DNA of 64,000 nucleotides from Paenibacillus sp. FSL R5-0341 (GTDB lineage Bacteria > Bacillota > Bacilli > Paenibacillales > Paenibacillaceae), in NCBI RefSeq assembly GCF_037975235.1, contig NZ_CP150241.1, forward strand, positions 4,464,001-4,528,000, written 5' to 3'. The notes under the pieces are model-generated. The model was given only the letters and a program-made list of their open reading frames with translations, searched no databases and was not told the DNA's origin. Position numbers and translations under genes: made by a program. Shown here piece by piece: positions 8,475-18,493 of the stretch; position 1 is the stretch's first letter, and the number at the start of each line of letters is the position of its first letter.

Positions 8475-8501
8475 AAAAAAGCACCCCAAAGTGCGGGATG
8501 C
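8475..8501 (-). terminator. Terminator of the pyr operon
   Basis: On the minus strand GCATCCC (from 8495-8501) pairs with GGGGTGC (8481-8487) around an eight-base loop, followed by TTTTTT (8475-8480). It lies about 95 bases after the pyrE stop. Confidence 0.85.
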
Positions 8502-8595
8502 CTCTTGTATATTCGATGGTTTTGCCGTTATGACGGCAATCATTACAATTTTGATACCGTTCATTCCTGAACATTTTTTCGAGGTATCAATGATA

Positions 8596-9237
8596 TTATT
8601 TACCAAATGAAGAAGGATCTTCACGCCAGGATTTAAGCAATTCAAAATCACTCTCCTGAATCGTTCCCTGAGCCAAAGCTACATCCATCAGAGCCGTATA
8701 ATTGGACAGCGTCTGAAGTGGAATTCCAGCATCTTCGAATGCTTTAACACCTTTGTCCAGCTGATAGCTGAAGATCGCAAGCACGGCGAGAGGTGTTGCA
8801 CCTGCTACGCGTACAGCTTCGGCTGCTTTGATCGAGCTTCCACCTGTGGAGATCAGATCTTCAATAACAACCACTTTCTGTCCTTCGGTAATCAGACCTT
8901 CAATCAGGTTCTCCTTACCATGTCCTTTCGCTTTATCCCTAATGTAAGCCATCGGCAGATTCAGCTTCTGAGCTACCCATGCAGCATGCGGAATACCTGC
9001 GGTTGCCGTACCTGCGATGACTTCTGCATCTGGATACTGGTTACGAATGATTGTTGCAAAAGCTTCAGCGATATCGTTGCGAATCTCGGGGTAGGACATC
9101 GTTAAGCGATTATCACAATAAATTGGTGATTTGATGCCGGATGTCCATGTAAATGGTTGTTGCGGACGCAACGCCACGGCTTTAATTTTTAACAGTTGGG
9201 AAGCAATATGATTTGGAATCTCATTCAGTTCGATCAT
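8596..9237 (-). CDS. pyrE: Orotate phosphoribosyltransferase
   Basis: PyrE (213 aa) joins orotate to PRPP to give OMP, the fifth step of UMP synthesis, in the cytoplasm. The type I phosphoribosyltransferase PRPP loop is [14 protein letters not shown] (about 120-133). The catalytic flexible-loop region is visible as [15 protein letters not shown], and an N-terminal [16 protein letters not shown] segment is typical of the family. The ATG overlaps the pyrF stop (ATGA), with AAGGAGA ten bases upstream, so the two are coupled. It is the last gene of the pyr operon, before a strong terminator. Confidence 0.95.
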   Translation of the reverse strand: MIELNEIPNHIASQLLKIKAVALRPQQPFTWTSGIKSPIYCDNRLTMSYPEIRNDIAEAFATIIRNQYPDAEVIAGTATAGIPHAAWVAQKLNLPMAYIRDKAKGHGKENLIEGLITEGQKVVVIEDLISTGGSSIKAAEAVRVAGATPLAVLAIFSYQLDKGVKAFEDAGIPLQTLSNYTALMDVALAQGTIQESDFELLKSWREDPSSFGK

Positions 9238-9974
9238 GCGTTCAACATCTCCTTCAAAATGGTTTCTGCCGCTTCACGCGGATTGGAAGCGCCTGTAATG
9301 GGTCTGCCTACAACAATGTAATGACTGCCTCTGGCAATAGCTTCACCTGGCGTCAAGACGCGTGTCTGATCTCCCAGACCACTACCCGCTGGACGAATTC
9401 CTGGAGTAACGGTGTGAAAAGCACTGCCGCACGCTGCCCGAATTGCGGGCACTTCCAGTGGAGAAGCAACAACCCCATCCAGGCCGGCCTCTTGGGCTAG
9501 TCCTGCATAACGAACCACAGCAGCTTCCACACTTCCCGGAATGCCAATCTCGGTATTCATTGTTTCCAGGCTTGTACTGGTCAATTGGGTCACTGCAATG
9601 ATCTCAGGCTTGTTAAGGGAAGGATCGGCAGCGATCGCCGCCTCAGCACCTTCACGTGCAGCACGCATCATGAGGGTTCCCCCCGCTGCATGTACATTGA
9701 ACATGTCTACCCCAAGACGTGTGATACTCTCAGCACCGCCACGAACGGTGTTGGGAATATCATGCATTTTCACATCCAGAAAAACGGAGTAGCCTTTGGA
9801 TTTCAGCTCCCGAATAAAGTCCGGTCCTGCTGCGTAGAACAGCTGCATGCCCACCTTCAGATAACAGGGAATGCCTTCAAGAGCTTGTACCAATGCTTTC
9901 GCTTCTTCAGCTCCAGGGTAATCCAGTGCCACCATCAGACGGCCAGCCATTTCATTGAAATTCGTGTGATTCAT
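9234..9974 (-). CDS. pyrF: Orotidine 5'-phosphate decarboxylase
   Basis: PyrF decarboxylates OMP to UMP, the last step of the pathway. The frame has [12 protein letters not shown] at the N-terminus, the conserved active-site segment [14 protein letters not shown] with the Asp-Lys-Asp set, and the phosphate-binding VTPGIRP and VVGRPI motifs of the TIM barrel. An upstream ATG at 10001 keeps the frame open. I prefer ATG 9974 (246 aa, usual for the family) because GGAGGGGAG lies just upstream; GTG 9977 is an alternative. It overlaps pyrE by four bases and follows carB by about 100 bases, which contain a hairpin. Confidence 0.94.
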   Translation of the reverse strand: MNHTNFNEMAGRLMVALDYPGAEEAKALVQALEGIPCYLKVGMQLFYAAGPDFIRELKSKGYSVFLDVKMHDIPNTVRGGAESITRLGVDMFNVHAAGGTLMMRAAREGAEAAIAADPSLNKPEIIAVTQLTSTSLETMNTEIGIPGSVEAAVVRYAGLAQEAGLDGVVASPLEVPAIRAACGSAFHTVTPGIRPAGSGLGDQTRVLTPGEAIARGSHYIVVGRPITGASNPREAAETILKEMLNA

Positions 9975-10026
9975 CACCAGCGCTCCCCTCCACTTGCTCA
10001 TTTTTTCCGTTTTTGCCCGATATAAA

Positions 10027-10061
10027 GGACATCCCGCCAGCCCGCAGGCTGACTGATGTCC
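10027..10061 (-). other. Intercistronic hairpin between carB and pyrF
   Basis: GGACATC/GATGTCC outer arms (10027-10033, 10055-10061) and CAGCC/GGCTG inner arms form a hairpin on the transcript. Only a short TTTAT follows, so it is a weak terminator at best. It may act in mRNA processing or in setting expression relative to carB. Confidence 0.55.
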
Positions 10062-10077
10062 TTCATCAGAGAGTTAT

Positions 10078-13000
10078 TTATTTTACAAAGACAGGCATTG
10101 CTTCCGAAGAGAAGTTGATCGTTTGCAGCATGATCAGCAGCGCACGAATCGTATCCAATGAAGTCATACATACAATGCCGTTTTCTACCGCTTCACGACG
10201 GATACGGAATCCATCACGCTGCGGTGTTTTGCCTTTGGTCAGTGTGTTGAAGACAAAGTTCGCTTCGCCGCTACGGATCATATCGAGAATGTTCGGCGAA
10301 CCTTCACTTAATTTGTTCACAGTCGTTACCGGAATGTTCGCTGCTTCAAGCGCAGCTGCTGTTCCCCCGGTAGCCATGATTTTGTAACCCAGTCTGTAGA
10401 AACCTTCGAGCAAAGGAACCGCTTCGTCCTTGTCTTTGTCTGCTACAGTTACTACGATCGCTCCGGTTGCCGGAATTTTCATTCCTGCGCCGATGAGACC
10501 TTTGAACAACGCTTTAGCGTAATTCGGGTCACGGCCCATAACCTCACCTGTAGACTTCATCTCAGGTCCGAGGGTTGGTTCAACACGACGCAGCTTCGCG
10601 AAGGAGAAGACCGGAACTTTGACCGATACATGATCCGATTCAGGCCACAGTCCATCGACATAGCCAAGATCTTTCAGTTTCACACCCAGAATGGCTTGTG
10701 TTGCCAGGTTCGCCATCGGAATGTTGGTTACTTTGCTCAGGAATGGTACGGTACGGGATGAACGCGGGTTCACCTCGATAATGTACACTTGGCCATCATG
10801 GATAACAAACTGGATGTTGACCAGACCGACCGTTTTCAGTTCTTTTGCAATTTTGATTGTAATCTCTACAATTTTCTCTTTCATATCCTGGGACAGGTGT
10901 TGAGGAGGATATACCGCGATGGAGTCACCAGAGTGAACCCCTGCACGCTCGATATGTTCCATGATTCCTGGAATTAATACCGTTTCACCATCACAGATGG
11001 CGTCAACCTCAACTTCTTTACCCATCATATAACGGTCGATCAGGACCGGATGCTCCGGATTGATTTTAACCGCCTGTTCCATGTATGTCAGCAATTCTGC
11101 ATCGGAGTATACAATCTCCATCGCACGACCGCCGAGTACATAGGAAGGACGAACCAGTACCGGGTAGCCCAGGCTTTGAGCTGTTTCTACCGCGTCATCA
11201 ACGGAAATGACCGTTTTACCTTTCGGCTGTGCAATCTCCAGACGGGAGAGCAGACGCTCGAACTTCTTGCGGTCCTCCGCCTCATCGATGCTTTCCAGAT
11301 CCGTTCCGAGAATGGTTACACCTGCATTACGCAGTGGTGCTGCCAAGTTGATAGCTGTTTGACCACCAAACTGTACGATAACCCCTACTGGTTTCTCCTG
11401 TTCAATCACGTTCATGACATCTTCGAAGAAGAGCGGTTCAAAGTACAGGCGATCGGATGTATTAAAGTCCGTAGACACCGTCTCCGGGTTATTGTTGATA
11501 ATAACTGCTTCATAGCCTGCTTTTTGCAATGCCCATACTGCGTGAACAGTAGAGTAGTCAAACTCAATCCCTTGACCGATCCGGATTGGTCCTGAACCCA
11601 GCACCACAACTTTTTGCTTGTCTGAAGGGATAACTTCATTCTCTGTCTCGTAAGTTGAGTAGTAATATGGCGTTGTTGCTTCGAACTCAGCCGCACATGT
11701 ATCTACCATTTTGTACACTGGGCGCAGGTTCTCTGCTTCCCGGCGAGTTCTAACTTCCGCTTCAGTTGTTAATGTGCCTCCAGGTTGACCTTGCGCACGC
11801 AGTTCCGCAATGGCACGGTCTGTGAATCCAAGGCGTTTCGCTTGATACAGAATGTCAGAAGACAATTCGGATTCTTCACGAATGCGATCTTCGAATGCGA
11901 TCAGACCTTCGATTTTGTCCAGGAACCACCAGTCGATCTTGGTCAGATCCTGTAGTTGTTGCAACGTGTAACCTCTGCGGAATGCCTCGGCAATCAGGAA
12001 GATACGCTCATCATCTGCTTTGATCAGACGCTCGTTCAGGGTAGCTTCGTCCAGCGTTTCGGCATCCTTCAGGTAGAGGCGATGTACGCCAATTTCCAGG
12101 GAACGAACTGCTTTGTGAATCGACTCCTCGAATGTCCGGCCAATCGCCATAACTTCGCCTGTTGCTTTCATCTGAGTTCCCAGTTTACGGTTCGCTGAGA
12201 TGAACTTGTCGAACGGCCAGCGAGGAATTTTGCTCACGATGTAATCCAGTGTAGGCTCGAAGCAAGCATACGTTTGGCCTGTTACTGGGTTCACGATTTC
12301 ATCCAACGTGTAGCCCATGGCAATTTTGGCAGCCATTTTGGCAATCGGATAACCCGTTGCTTTGGAAGCCAGAGCTGATGAACGACTTACCCGTGGATTT
12401 ACTTCGATAACATAGTATTGGAAGCTGTGTGGGTCCAGTGCAAACTGTACGTTACATCCACCCTCGATATTCAGGGCACGGATGATTTTCAGGGAAGCTG
12501 AACGCAGCATTTGATATTCACGGTCCGACAGAGTTTGGCTTGGTGCTACGACGATACTGTCGCCTGTATGAACCCCTACCGGGTCAAAGTTTTCCATGTT
12601 GCAGACAACGATACAGTTATCGTTTTTGTCCCGCATCACTTCATACTCGACTTCTTTCATGCCTGCAATGCTCTTCTCGACCAGACATTGCCCAATCGGG
12701 CTGTAACGAATTCCCGCTACCACCGTCTCGCGCAGCTCTTCTTCGTTCGCACAGATTCCGCCGCCTGTTCCGCCCAGCGTATAGGCTGGACGTACGATAA
12801 TTGGATAACCAATCTCATTTGCAAATTCAAGTGATTCTTCAAGTGTCGTCACGATCACACTCTCAGGTACAGGCTGTTCCAATTCACGCATCAGGTCACG
12901 GAACAGATCACGATCTTCCGCTTTCTCGATGGAAGTCAGCTGTGTTCCGAGCAATTTCACATTTTCACGTTCCAGCACGCCTGCACGTGCCAGTTCTACC

Positions 13001-13296
13001 GCCATGTTCAGACCTGTCTGACCACCCAGTGTTGGCAGCAAGCCGTCTGGACGCTCTTGACGAATGATTTGGGTTACAAAATCCAGTGTGATGGGCTCAA
13101 TGTATACTTTGTCAGCCATGTTTGTATCCGTCATAATGGTAGCCGGGTTGCTGTTGATAAGTACAACTTCCACGCCTTCTTCTTTCAGAGCCTGGCAAGC
13201 TTGTGTGCCGGCATAGTCGAACTCGGCCGCTTGACCGATGACGATTGGACCGGAACCAATCACCAGGATTTTTTTGAGATCTTTGTTAATCGGCAT
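10078..13296 (-). CDS. carB: Carbamoyl-phosphate synthase, large subunit
   Basis: CarB (1072 aa, usual length) makes carbamoyl phosphate from bicarbonate, ammonia supplied by CarA, and two ATP. Two homologous synthetase halves are visible. The first starts [20 protein letters not shown]. The second starts about residue 555 with [20 protein letters not shown]. Each half has an ATP-grasp core with [13 protein letters not shown] or [12 protein letters not shown] and a paired [12 protein letters not shown] or [12 protein letters not shown]. The C-terminal MGS-like allosteric domain ends the protein. ATG 13296 has AAAGGAG upstream inside the end of carA, with one base between the genes. The location inside the pyr operon marks it as the pyrimidine-specific enzyme (pyrAB in B. 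subtilis naming). Confidence 0.97.
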   Translation of the reverse strand: MPINKDLKKILVIGSGPIVIGQAAEFDYAGTQACQALKEEGVEVVLINSNPATIMTDTNMADKVYIEPITLDFVTQIIRQERPDGLLPTLGGQTGLNMAVELARAGVLERENVKLLGTQLTSIEKAEDRDLFRDLMRELEQPVPESVIVTTLEESLEFANEIGYPIIVRPAYTLGGTGGGICANEEELRETVVAGIRYSPIGQCLVEKSIAGMKEVEYEVMRDKNDNCIVVCNMENFDPVGVHTGDSIVVAPSQTLSDREYQMLRSASLKIIRALNIEGGCNVQFALDPHSFQYYVIEVNPRVSRSSALASKATGYPIAKMAAKIAMGYTLDEIVNPVTGQTYACFEPTLDYIVSKIPRWPFDKFISANRKLGTQMKATGEVMAIGRTFEESIHKAVRSLEIGVHRLYLKDAETLDEATLNERLIKADDERIFLIAEAFRRGYTLQQLQDLTKIDWWFLDKIEGLIAFEDRIREESELSSDILYQAKRLGFTDRAIAELRAQGQPGGTLTTEAEVRTRREAENLRPVYKMVDTCAAEFEATTPYYYSTYETENEVIPSDKQKVVVLGSGPIRIGQGIEFDYSTVHAVWALQKAGYEAVIINNNPETVSTDFNTSDRLYFEPLFFEDVMNVIEQEKPVGVIVQFGGQTAINLAAPLRNAGVTILGTDLESIDEAEDRKKFERLLSRLEIAQPKGKTVISVDDAVETAQSLGYPVLVRPSYVLGGRAMEIVYSDAELLTYMEQAVKINPEHPVLIDRYMMGKEVEVDAICDGETVLIPGIMEHIERAGVHSGDSIAVYPPQHLSQDMKEKIVEITIKIAKELKTVGLVNIQFVIHDGQVYIIEVNPRSSRTVPFLSKVTNIPMANLATQAILGVKLKDLGYVDGLWPESDHVSVKVPVFSFAKLRRVEPTLGPEMKSTGEVMGRDPNYAKALFKGLIGAGMKIPATGAIVVTVADKDKDEAVPLLEGFYRLGYKIMATGGTAAALEAANIPVTTVNKLSEGSPNILDMIRSGEANFVFNTLTKGKTPQRDGFRIRREAVENGIVCMTSLDTIRALLIMLQTINFSSEAMPVFVK

Positions 13297-13297
13297 G

Positions 13298-14440
13298 TTA
13301 TTGTGCTCCTTTCACTGCGGCTGCCAATACGGCTTGACGCGGCTTTTGCGGGTTAGTGATCTTGTGCTCGCGAATCATCTCGATGAAGCGGTCAAACAGA
13401 TAGCTGTTGTCGTAAGGACCCGGGGCTGCTTCAGGGTGATATTGAACCGAGAATGCCGGGAATGATTTATGTTTCAGACCTTCAATGGTCTTATCGTTAT
13501 TGTTGATATGTGTAACTTCCAGGTCTGTACTCTTCACAGACTCTTCGTTTACGGTAAATCCATGGTTCTGGGATGTGATGAAGCAACGTCCGCTCTCGAG
13601 TTCTTTCACCGGGTGGTTTCCTCCGCGATGTCCAAACTTAAGTTTTTCGGTGTCTGCTCCTGCCGCAAGTGCGAACAATTGGTGACCCAGGCAGATGCCG
13701 AAGATCGGATATTCGCCAAGCAGTTCACTGATCATTTTAACTGCGTGAGGTACGTCTTTCGGGTCCCCAGGGCCGTTGGACAGTTGAATGCCGTCCGGGT
13801 TCAGGCGACGAATCTCGTCTGCTGTTACATCGTGTGGAACAACAACAACGTCACAGTTACGTTTGCTGAGTTCGCGCAAGATTCCTGTTTTCGCACCATA
13901 ATCCACAAGCACAATACGTTCAGCCGTTCCCGGGCTGTTGTAGACATGCTCCGTAGAAGTCATAGGCACCTGGTTACGCAGCTCGGCGATCGTGGTATCT
14001 CCCATCATCTCCAGCAGTTCTTCCACAGGCTTCGATCCTGTTGTGAGAATTCCCTTCATTGTGCCGTGGTGACGAATCCGGCGAGTCAACATGCGTGTAT
14101 CAATTTCGCTGATTCCTACGATGCCGTATTCCTTGAGCAGATTGTCTACGCTATATTCCGCACGCCAGTTGCTTGGCGTTGGCTCATGACGACGCACGAC
14201 GAAACCGTGTACGTATGGACGAATCGACTCAAAGTCATCACGCGTAATGCCGTAGTTTCCGATCAGCGGATACGTCATGGTTACGATTTGACCGCAATAG
14301 GAAGGATCCGAAAGCACCTCTTGATAGCCTGTAATTCCCGTATTAAAAACGACCTCACCTGTCGTTTCACCTTCAGCACCGAATGCTTTCCCGGTGAACA
14401 GTGTGCCGTCTTCCAACAATAATCTTGCCTGTGCCTGCAT
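13298..14440 (-). CDS. carA: Carbamoyl-phosphate synthase, small (glutaminase) subunit
   Basis: CarA (380 aa) hydrolyses glutamine and channels ammonia to CarB. The N-terminal small domain has [20 protein letters not shown]. The C-terminal class I glutamine amidotransferase has the nucleophile Cys in [16 protein letters not shown] and the catalytic His-Glu in [13 protein letters not shown]. The start is ATG 14440 with GAGGAG about ten bases upstream. It follows a 437-base gap containing a long imperfect palindrome, the only large break in the otherwise tight pyr operon. Confidence 0.97.
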   Translation of the reverse strand: MQAQARLLLEDGTLFTGKAFGAEGETTGEVVFNTGITGYQEVLSDPSYCGQIVTMTYPLIGNYGITRDDFESIRPYVHGFVVRRHEPTPSNWRAEYSVDNLLKEYGIVGISEIDTRMLTRRIRHHGTMKGILTTGSKPVEELLEMMGDTTIAELRNQVPMTSTEHVYNSPGTAERIVLVDYGAKTGILRELSKRNCDVVVVPHDVTADEIRRLNPDGIQLSNGPGDPKDVPHAVKMISELLGEYPIFGICLGHQLFALAAGADTEKLKFGHRGGNHPVKELESGRCFITSQNHGFTVNEESVKSTDLEVTHINNNDKTIEGLKHKSFPAFSVQYHPEAAPGPYDNSYLFDRFIEMIREHKITNPQKPRQAVLAAAVKGAQ

Positions 14441-14484
14441 CCCATTTCACTCCTCTGTGTTTATCAACGTTGAATACTTTGAGT

Positions 14485-14662
14485 TGAACATGGGGGACGT
14501 TACGTACGGTGTGGCTCCGTGGGCAGAAGACCCTTTGATCGCTGTTATCCCCGGATTACTTTTTATCATTTTTCAAATGATGTAATCCGGTGATAAAGGC
14601 GAACGCTTTGCTTCTTCGGGTTCTTTCTGCCCACTACGCAGTTACGTTGGTGTCCCACGTTC
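14485..14662. repeat. Long imperfect inverted repeat in the pyrC-carA gap
   Basis: Two arms of about 75-85 bases face each other. The left arm runs from GAACATGGG through ACGTTACG, GTGGGCAGAAGACCC and CCGGATTAC (14551-14559). The right arm mirrors it: GTAATCCGG (14582-14590), GGGTTCTTTCTGCCCAC, AGTTACGT and CCCACGTTC. The centre is a tight hairpin ATCATTT/AAATGAT (14565-14571, 14575-14581). The arms are only partly complementary, with indels. No U-run or ORF is present. It could be a dispersed palindromic element or a large RNA fold in the pyr transcript. Confidence 0.7.
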
Positions 14663-14877
14663 AAAATCATGACATTCAACTTTGCTTGTTTCGTATATTG
14701 GACTCTCGGCATAAATCTGCCTCGAGTTAGTTGTAAAGATGTTACTGGTGTAAAAGTTGAAGATTACGTTTTAGAGTTAAAAAGATTTGTTATTTTAAAA
14801 AGTTCAGAATTACTGTTACTGATTTAAAGAGTTAAAGATATAGAGTTACTAATTTATCAATTTACTAAATTACCGTT
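14663..14877. other. AT-rich spacer after pyrC
   Basis: This very AT-rich stretch, directly after the pyrC stop in transcript order, has several imperfect copies of GTTACT, TTACTAA and AGTTAAAGA. There is no plausible gene, terminator or promoter that I can see. Confidence 0.5.
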
Positions 14878-16182
14878 TTACTGTTGTACCGTGTTATTCC
14901 ACACGCTTTTGCCATCCACCCATGTTTGTACGGCCCAGCCTTTCAGCTTCCAGCCTGTGAATGGTGTGTTTCTTCCTTTGGTGGCAAACGTTGCAGGATC
15001 AACTGCTTTTTCCTCGTTCAGGTCAATCATCGTGATATCCGCTGGTGCTCCCTCTTCCAGTTTGCCTGTATCCAGTCGGAATACACGTGCCGGATCAGCA
15101 GTCATGCGCTTAACCAGGAAGTCCAAGCTCCACAGTCCTGTCTCAACAAACTTCGTGTACAGCAGTGGGAAAGCTGTTTCGAATCCAACGATTCCGAAAG
15201 GTGCCAACTCCATGCCTTTAGCTTTCTCTTCTTCACTGTGTGGCGCGTGATCGGTTACGATCATGTCCAGCGTACCGTCCAGCAAACCTTCGATACACGC
15301 CTGCACATCACGTGGTGAACGTAGTGGCGGGTTCATTTTCCAGTTGGCGTCCATACCCGGGATATCTTCATCCGACAACACCAGATGGTGTGGACACACC
15401 TCAGCAGTTACTTTAATGCCGATGGACTTCGCCAGACGGATCAGGCGAACCGACTGTTCTGTACTTACGTGGCAAACGTGGTAATGAACTCCCGTTGCTT
15501 CAGCAAGCAGGATATCACGGCCAACGTGGATGGCCTCGGATTCATTTGGAATCCCTTTGATGCCGTGACGCTTCGAAAACTCGCCTTCCGTCACATATCC
15601 ACCGACAACCAGTGAGTCATCTTCACAATGTGCGATCACGGGCATATCCATGCTAGCGGCGAGGCTCATAGCATCTTTCATCATTTGAGCGTTTTGTACG
15701 CCTACACCGTCATCCGTGAATCCGATAGCCCCTGCTTCTTTTAATGCGGCAAAGTCGGTAAGTTCACGACCCAGTTCGTTTTTCGTAATGGCTGCATAAG
15801 GCAGCACTTTAACCAGATCAGCTTCTTTGGCTTTATCCAACACCAGTTTCACAACTTCCGCTGTGTCTGTAACTGGTCTCGTGTTCGGCATGCAAGCGAT
15901 CGTTGTAAAACCACCTTGTGCTGCTGAACGGGCACCTGTCTCGATCGTCTCTTTGTGTTCGAATCCAGGTTCACGCAGATGCACGTGCATATCGATCAAT
16001 CCCGGAATGACCAGTTTGCCTGATGCGTCTGTCACACTATGCGCTGACTTTTCGGCATCGAGTACGGCTTGGTCTTCCAGACCAGCGATTTTTTTAATTT
16101 TACCTTCATCTATAATGATGGTTTTCCGTTCAAGTTCCCCTTTTTGGTTCAAGACGTTTGCATTCTTTATAATCTGTAGCAT
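14878..16182 (-). CDS. pyrC: Dihydroorotase
   Basis: PyrC (434 aa) closes carbamoyl-aspartate to dihydroorotate. It is the long, class I-type amidohydrolase. Features are the metal-binding DMHVHLREPGFEHKETI near residue 60, later His ligands in YHVCHVSTEQS and the catalytic Asp in IVTDHAPHSEEEK, and the C-terminal GRNTPFTGWKLKG seen in this family. ATG 16182 has GGAGGG about five bases upstream. It follows pyrB after 126 bases that contain a small hairpin. Confidence 0.96.
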   Translation of the reverse strand: MLQIIKNANVLNQKGELERKTIIIDEGKIKKIAGLEDQAVLDAEKSAHSVTDASGKLVIPGLIDMHVHLREPGFEHKETIETGARSAAQGGFTTIACMPNTRPVTDTAEVVKLVLDKAKEADLVKVLPYAAITKNELGRELTDFAALKEAGAIGFTDDGVGVQNAQMMKDAMSLAASMDMPVIAHCEDDSLVVGGYVTEGEFSKRHGIKGIPNESEAIHVGRDILLAEATGVHYHVCHVSTEQSVRLIRLAKSIGIKVTAEVCPHHLVLSDEDIPGMDANWKMNPPLRSPRDVQACIEGLLDGTLDMIVTDHAPHSEEEKAKGMELAPFGIVGFETAFPLLYTKFVETGLWSLDFLVKRMTADPARVFRLDTGKLEEGAPADITMIDLNEEKAVDPATFATKGRNTPFTGWKLKGWAVQTWVDGKSVWNNTVQQ

Positions 16183-16205
16183 AATTGCCCTCCGCTTCGG
16201 TTCTG

Positions 16206-16228
16206 TCCGGCTTACCAGGCAAGCCGGA
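16206..16228 (-). other. Small hairpin between pyrB and pyrC
   Basis: TCCGGCTT (16206-16213) and AAGCCGGA (16221-16228) form an eight-pair stem without a following U-run. It is probably an intercistronic RNA structure, not a terminator. Confidence 0.45.
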
Positions 16229-16308
16229 TGATTTTCTTTATCGTGTACTCTCTTATTGCTCTATAAGAACTACCGTACCGTCAGCCTATGACCCACAGCC
16301 AGACCCTG

Positions 16309-17927
<1,619 letters not shown>

Positions 17928-17966
17928 TCATTTGCCGCAGCAAAAAACGATGTATCGTTCACGTTA

Positions 17967-17995
17967 CCTTGCCAGTCTCACGGGACTGATTTAAA
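17967..17995 (-). promoter_or_regulatory. PyrR-binding loop (anti-antiterminator) of the pyr leader
   Basis: The transcript reads TTTAAATCAGTCCCGTGAG and then ACTGGCAAGG. This matches the known PyrR target: a CAGTCCC-type stem with a GUGAG purine-rich loop closed by GACTGG. The GGCAAGG at its 3' side is the antiterminator strand. When PyrR-UMP holds this hairpin, GGCAAGG cannot invade the downstream terminator, and transcription stops before pyrR. Confidence 0.88.
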
Positions 17996-18068
17996 GGTGC
18001 TATTCATGTCGTTCATATTGCAGGACCTCACAGGGTTCTGTAATCAATATGTCCGTTTGTCTTCATGA

Positions 18069-18097
18069 ATTATGACAGAAAGACAACCCCCTGTCAA
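18069..18097 (-). promoter_or_regulatory. Sigma-A promoter of the pyr operon
   Basis: A consensus -35 TTGACA (18092-18097), a 17-base spacer and a -10 CATAAT (18069-18074) lie on the minus strand. Transcription from about 18062 gives a leader of some 280 bases before pyrR, holding the PyrR loop and attenuator. Confidence 0.88.
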
Positions 18098-18430
18098 CAC
18101 CTCACCATCGCAGGTGAAAACCCTCTGCTACGTTCTTCTTAGAATCAGCAGTTAGGCTGAAAAACATCCATGCACAATACATCTCATTGGTTATTCATAA
18201 TTATACAACATTTCTGCATATTTATCCATAGGCAAATGAGAAATTTGCTATAACCAAAATAAACCTTTGAAGATGCTTATGTAGAGAGACAAAACACTTC
18301 TTTTTAGAAGAAACGGTGAGTCTCATTTAAGCAATATATGAAAGCTCTGCATTAGGTCCAATTGAAATGGGTACAGTTTATAAACATGAACCCATTCATA
18401 GATGCTGCCATAATGCCGATATACATACGA
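18098..18430. other. Intergenic region between divergent pyr and yhgE-like genes
   Basis: This is AT-rich sequence between two divergent promoters. A small CTTCT/AGAAG hairpin near 18300 and a short frame on the minus strand at 18323-18511 are seen. The frame has no ribosome site and overlaps the start of the plus-strand gene, so I do not call it. Nothing else is recognisable. Confidence 0.5.
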
Positions 18431-18459
18431 TTCACAAATATGCGTCATAGAAATAAGAT
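18431..18459 (+). promoter_or_regulatory. Candidate promoter of the YhgE/Pip-like gene
   Basis: TTCACA (18431-18436), a 17-base spacer and TAAGAT (18454-18459) precede the ATG at 18494. AGGAGG lies at 18483-18488, a perfect ribosome site. The -10 element is weak, so the assignment is moderate. Confidence 0.5.
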
Positions 18460-18493
18460 ACGCCCTACATTTATGTACATTTAGGAGGAAGTC

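Noticed and set aside
8253-8651. Minus-strand frame of 132 codons spanning the pyrE end and the pyr terminator
   Set aside because: It overlaps the end of pyrE and the start of the ATPase gene, crosses a strong terminator, and has no family resemblance.
13469-14422. Open plus-strand frame of 317 codons antisense to carA
   Set aside because: Shadow of a well-conserved gene with low-plausibility protein composition and no start context.
14485-14662. Second PyrR attenuator before carA
   Set aside because: No PyrR-loop consensus and no U-terminated hairpin were found in the gap.
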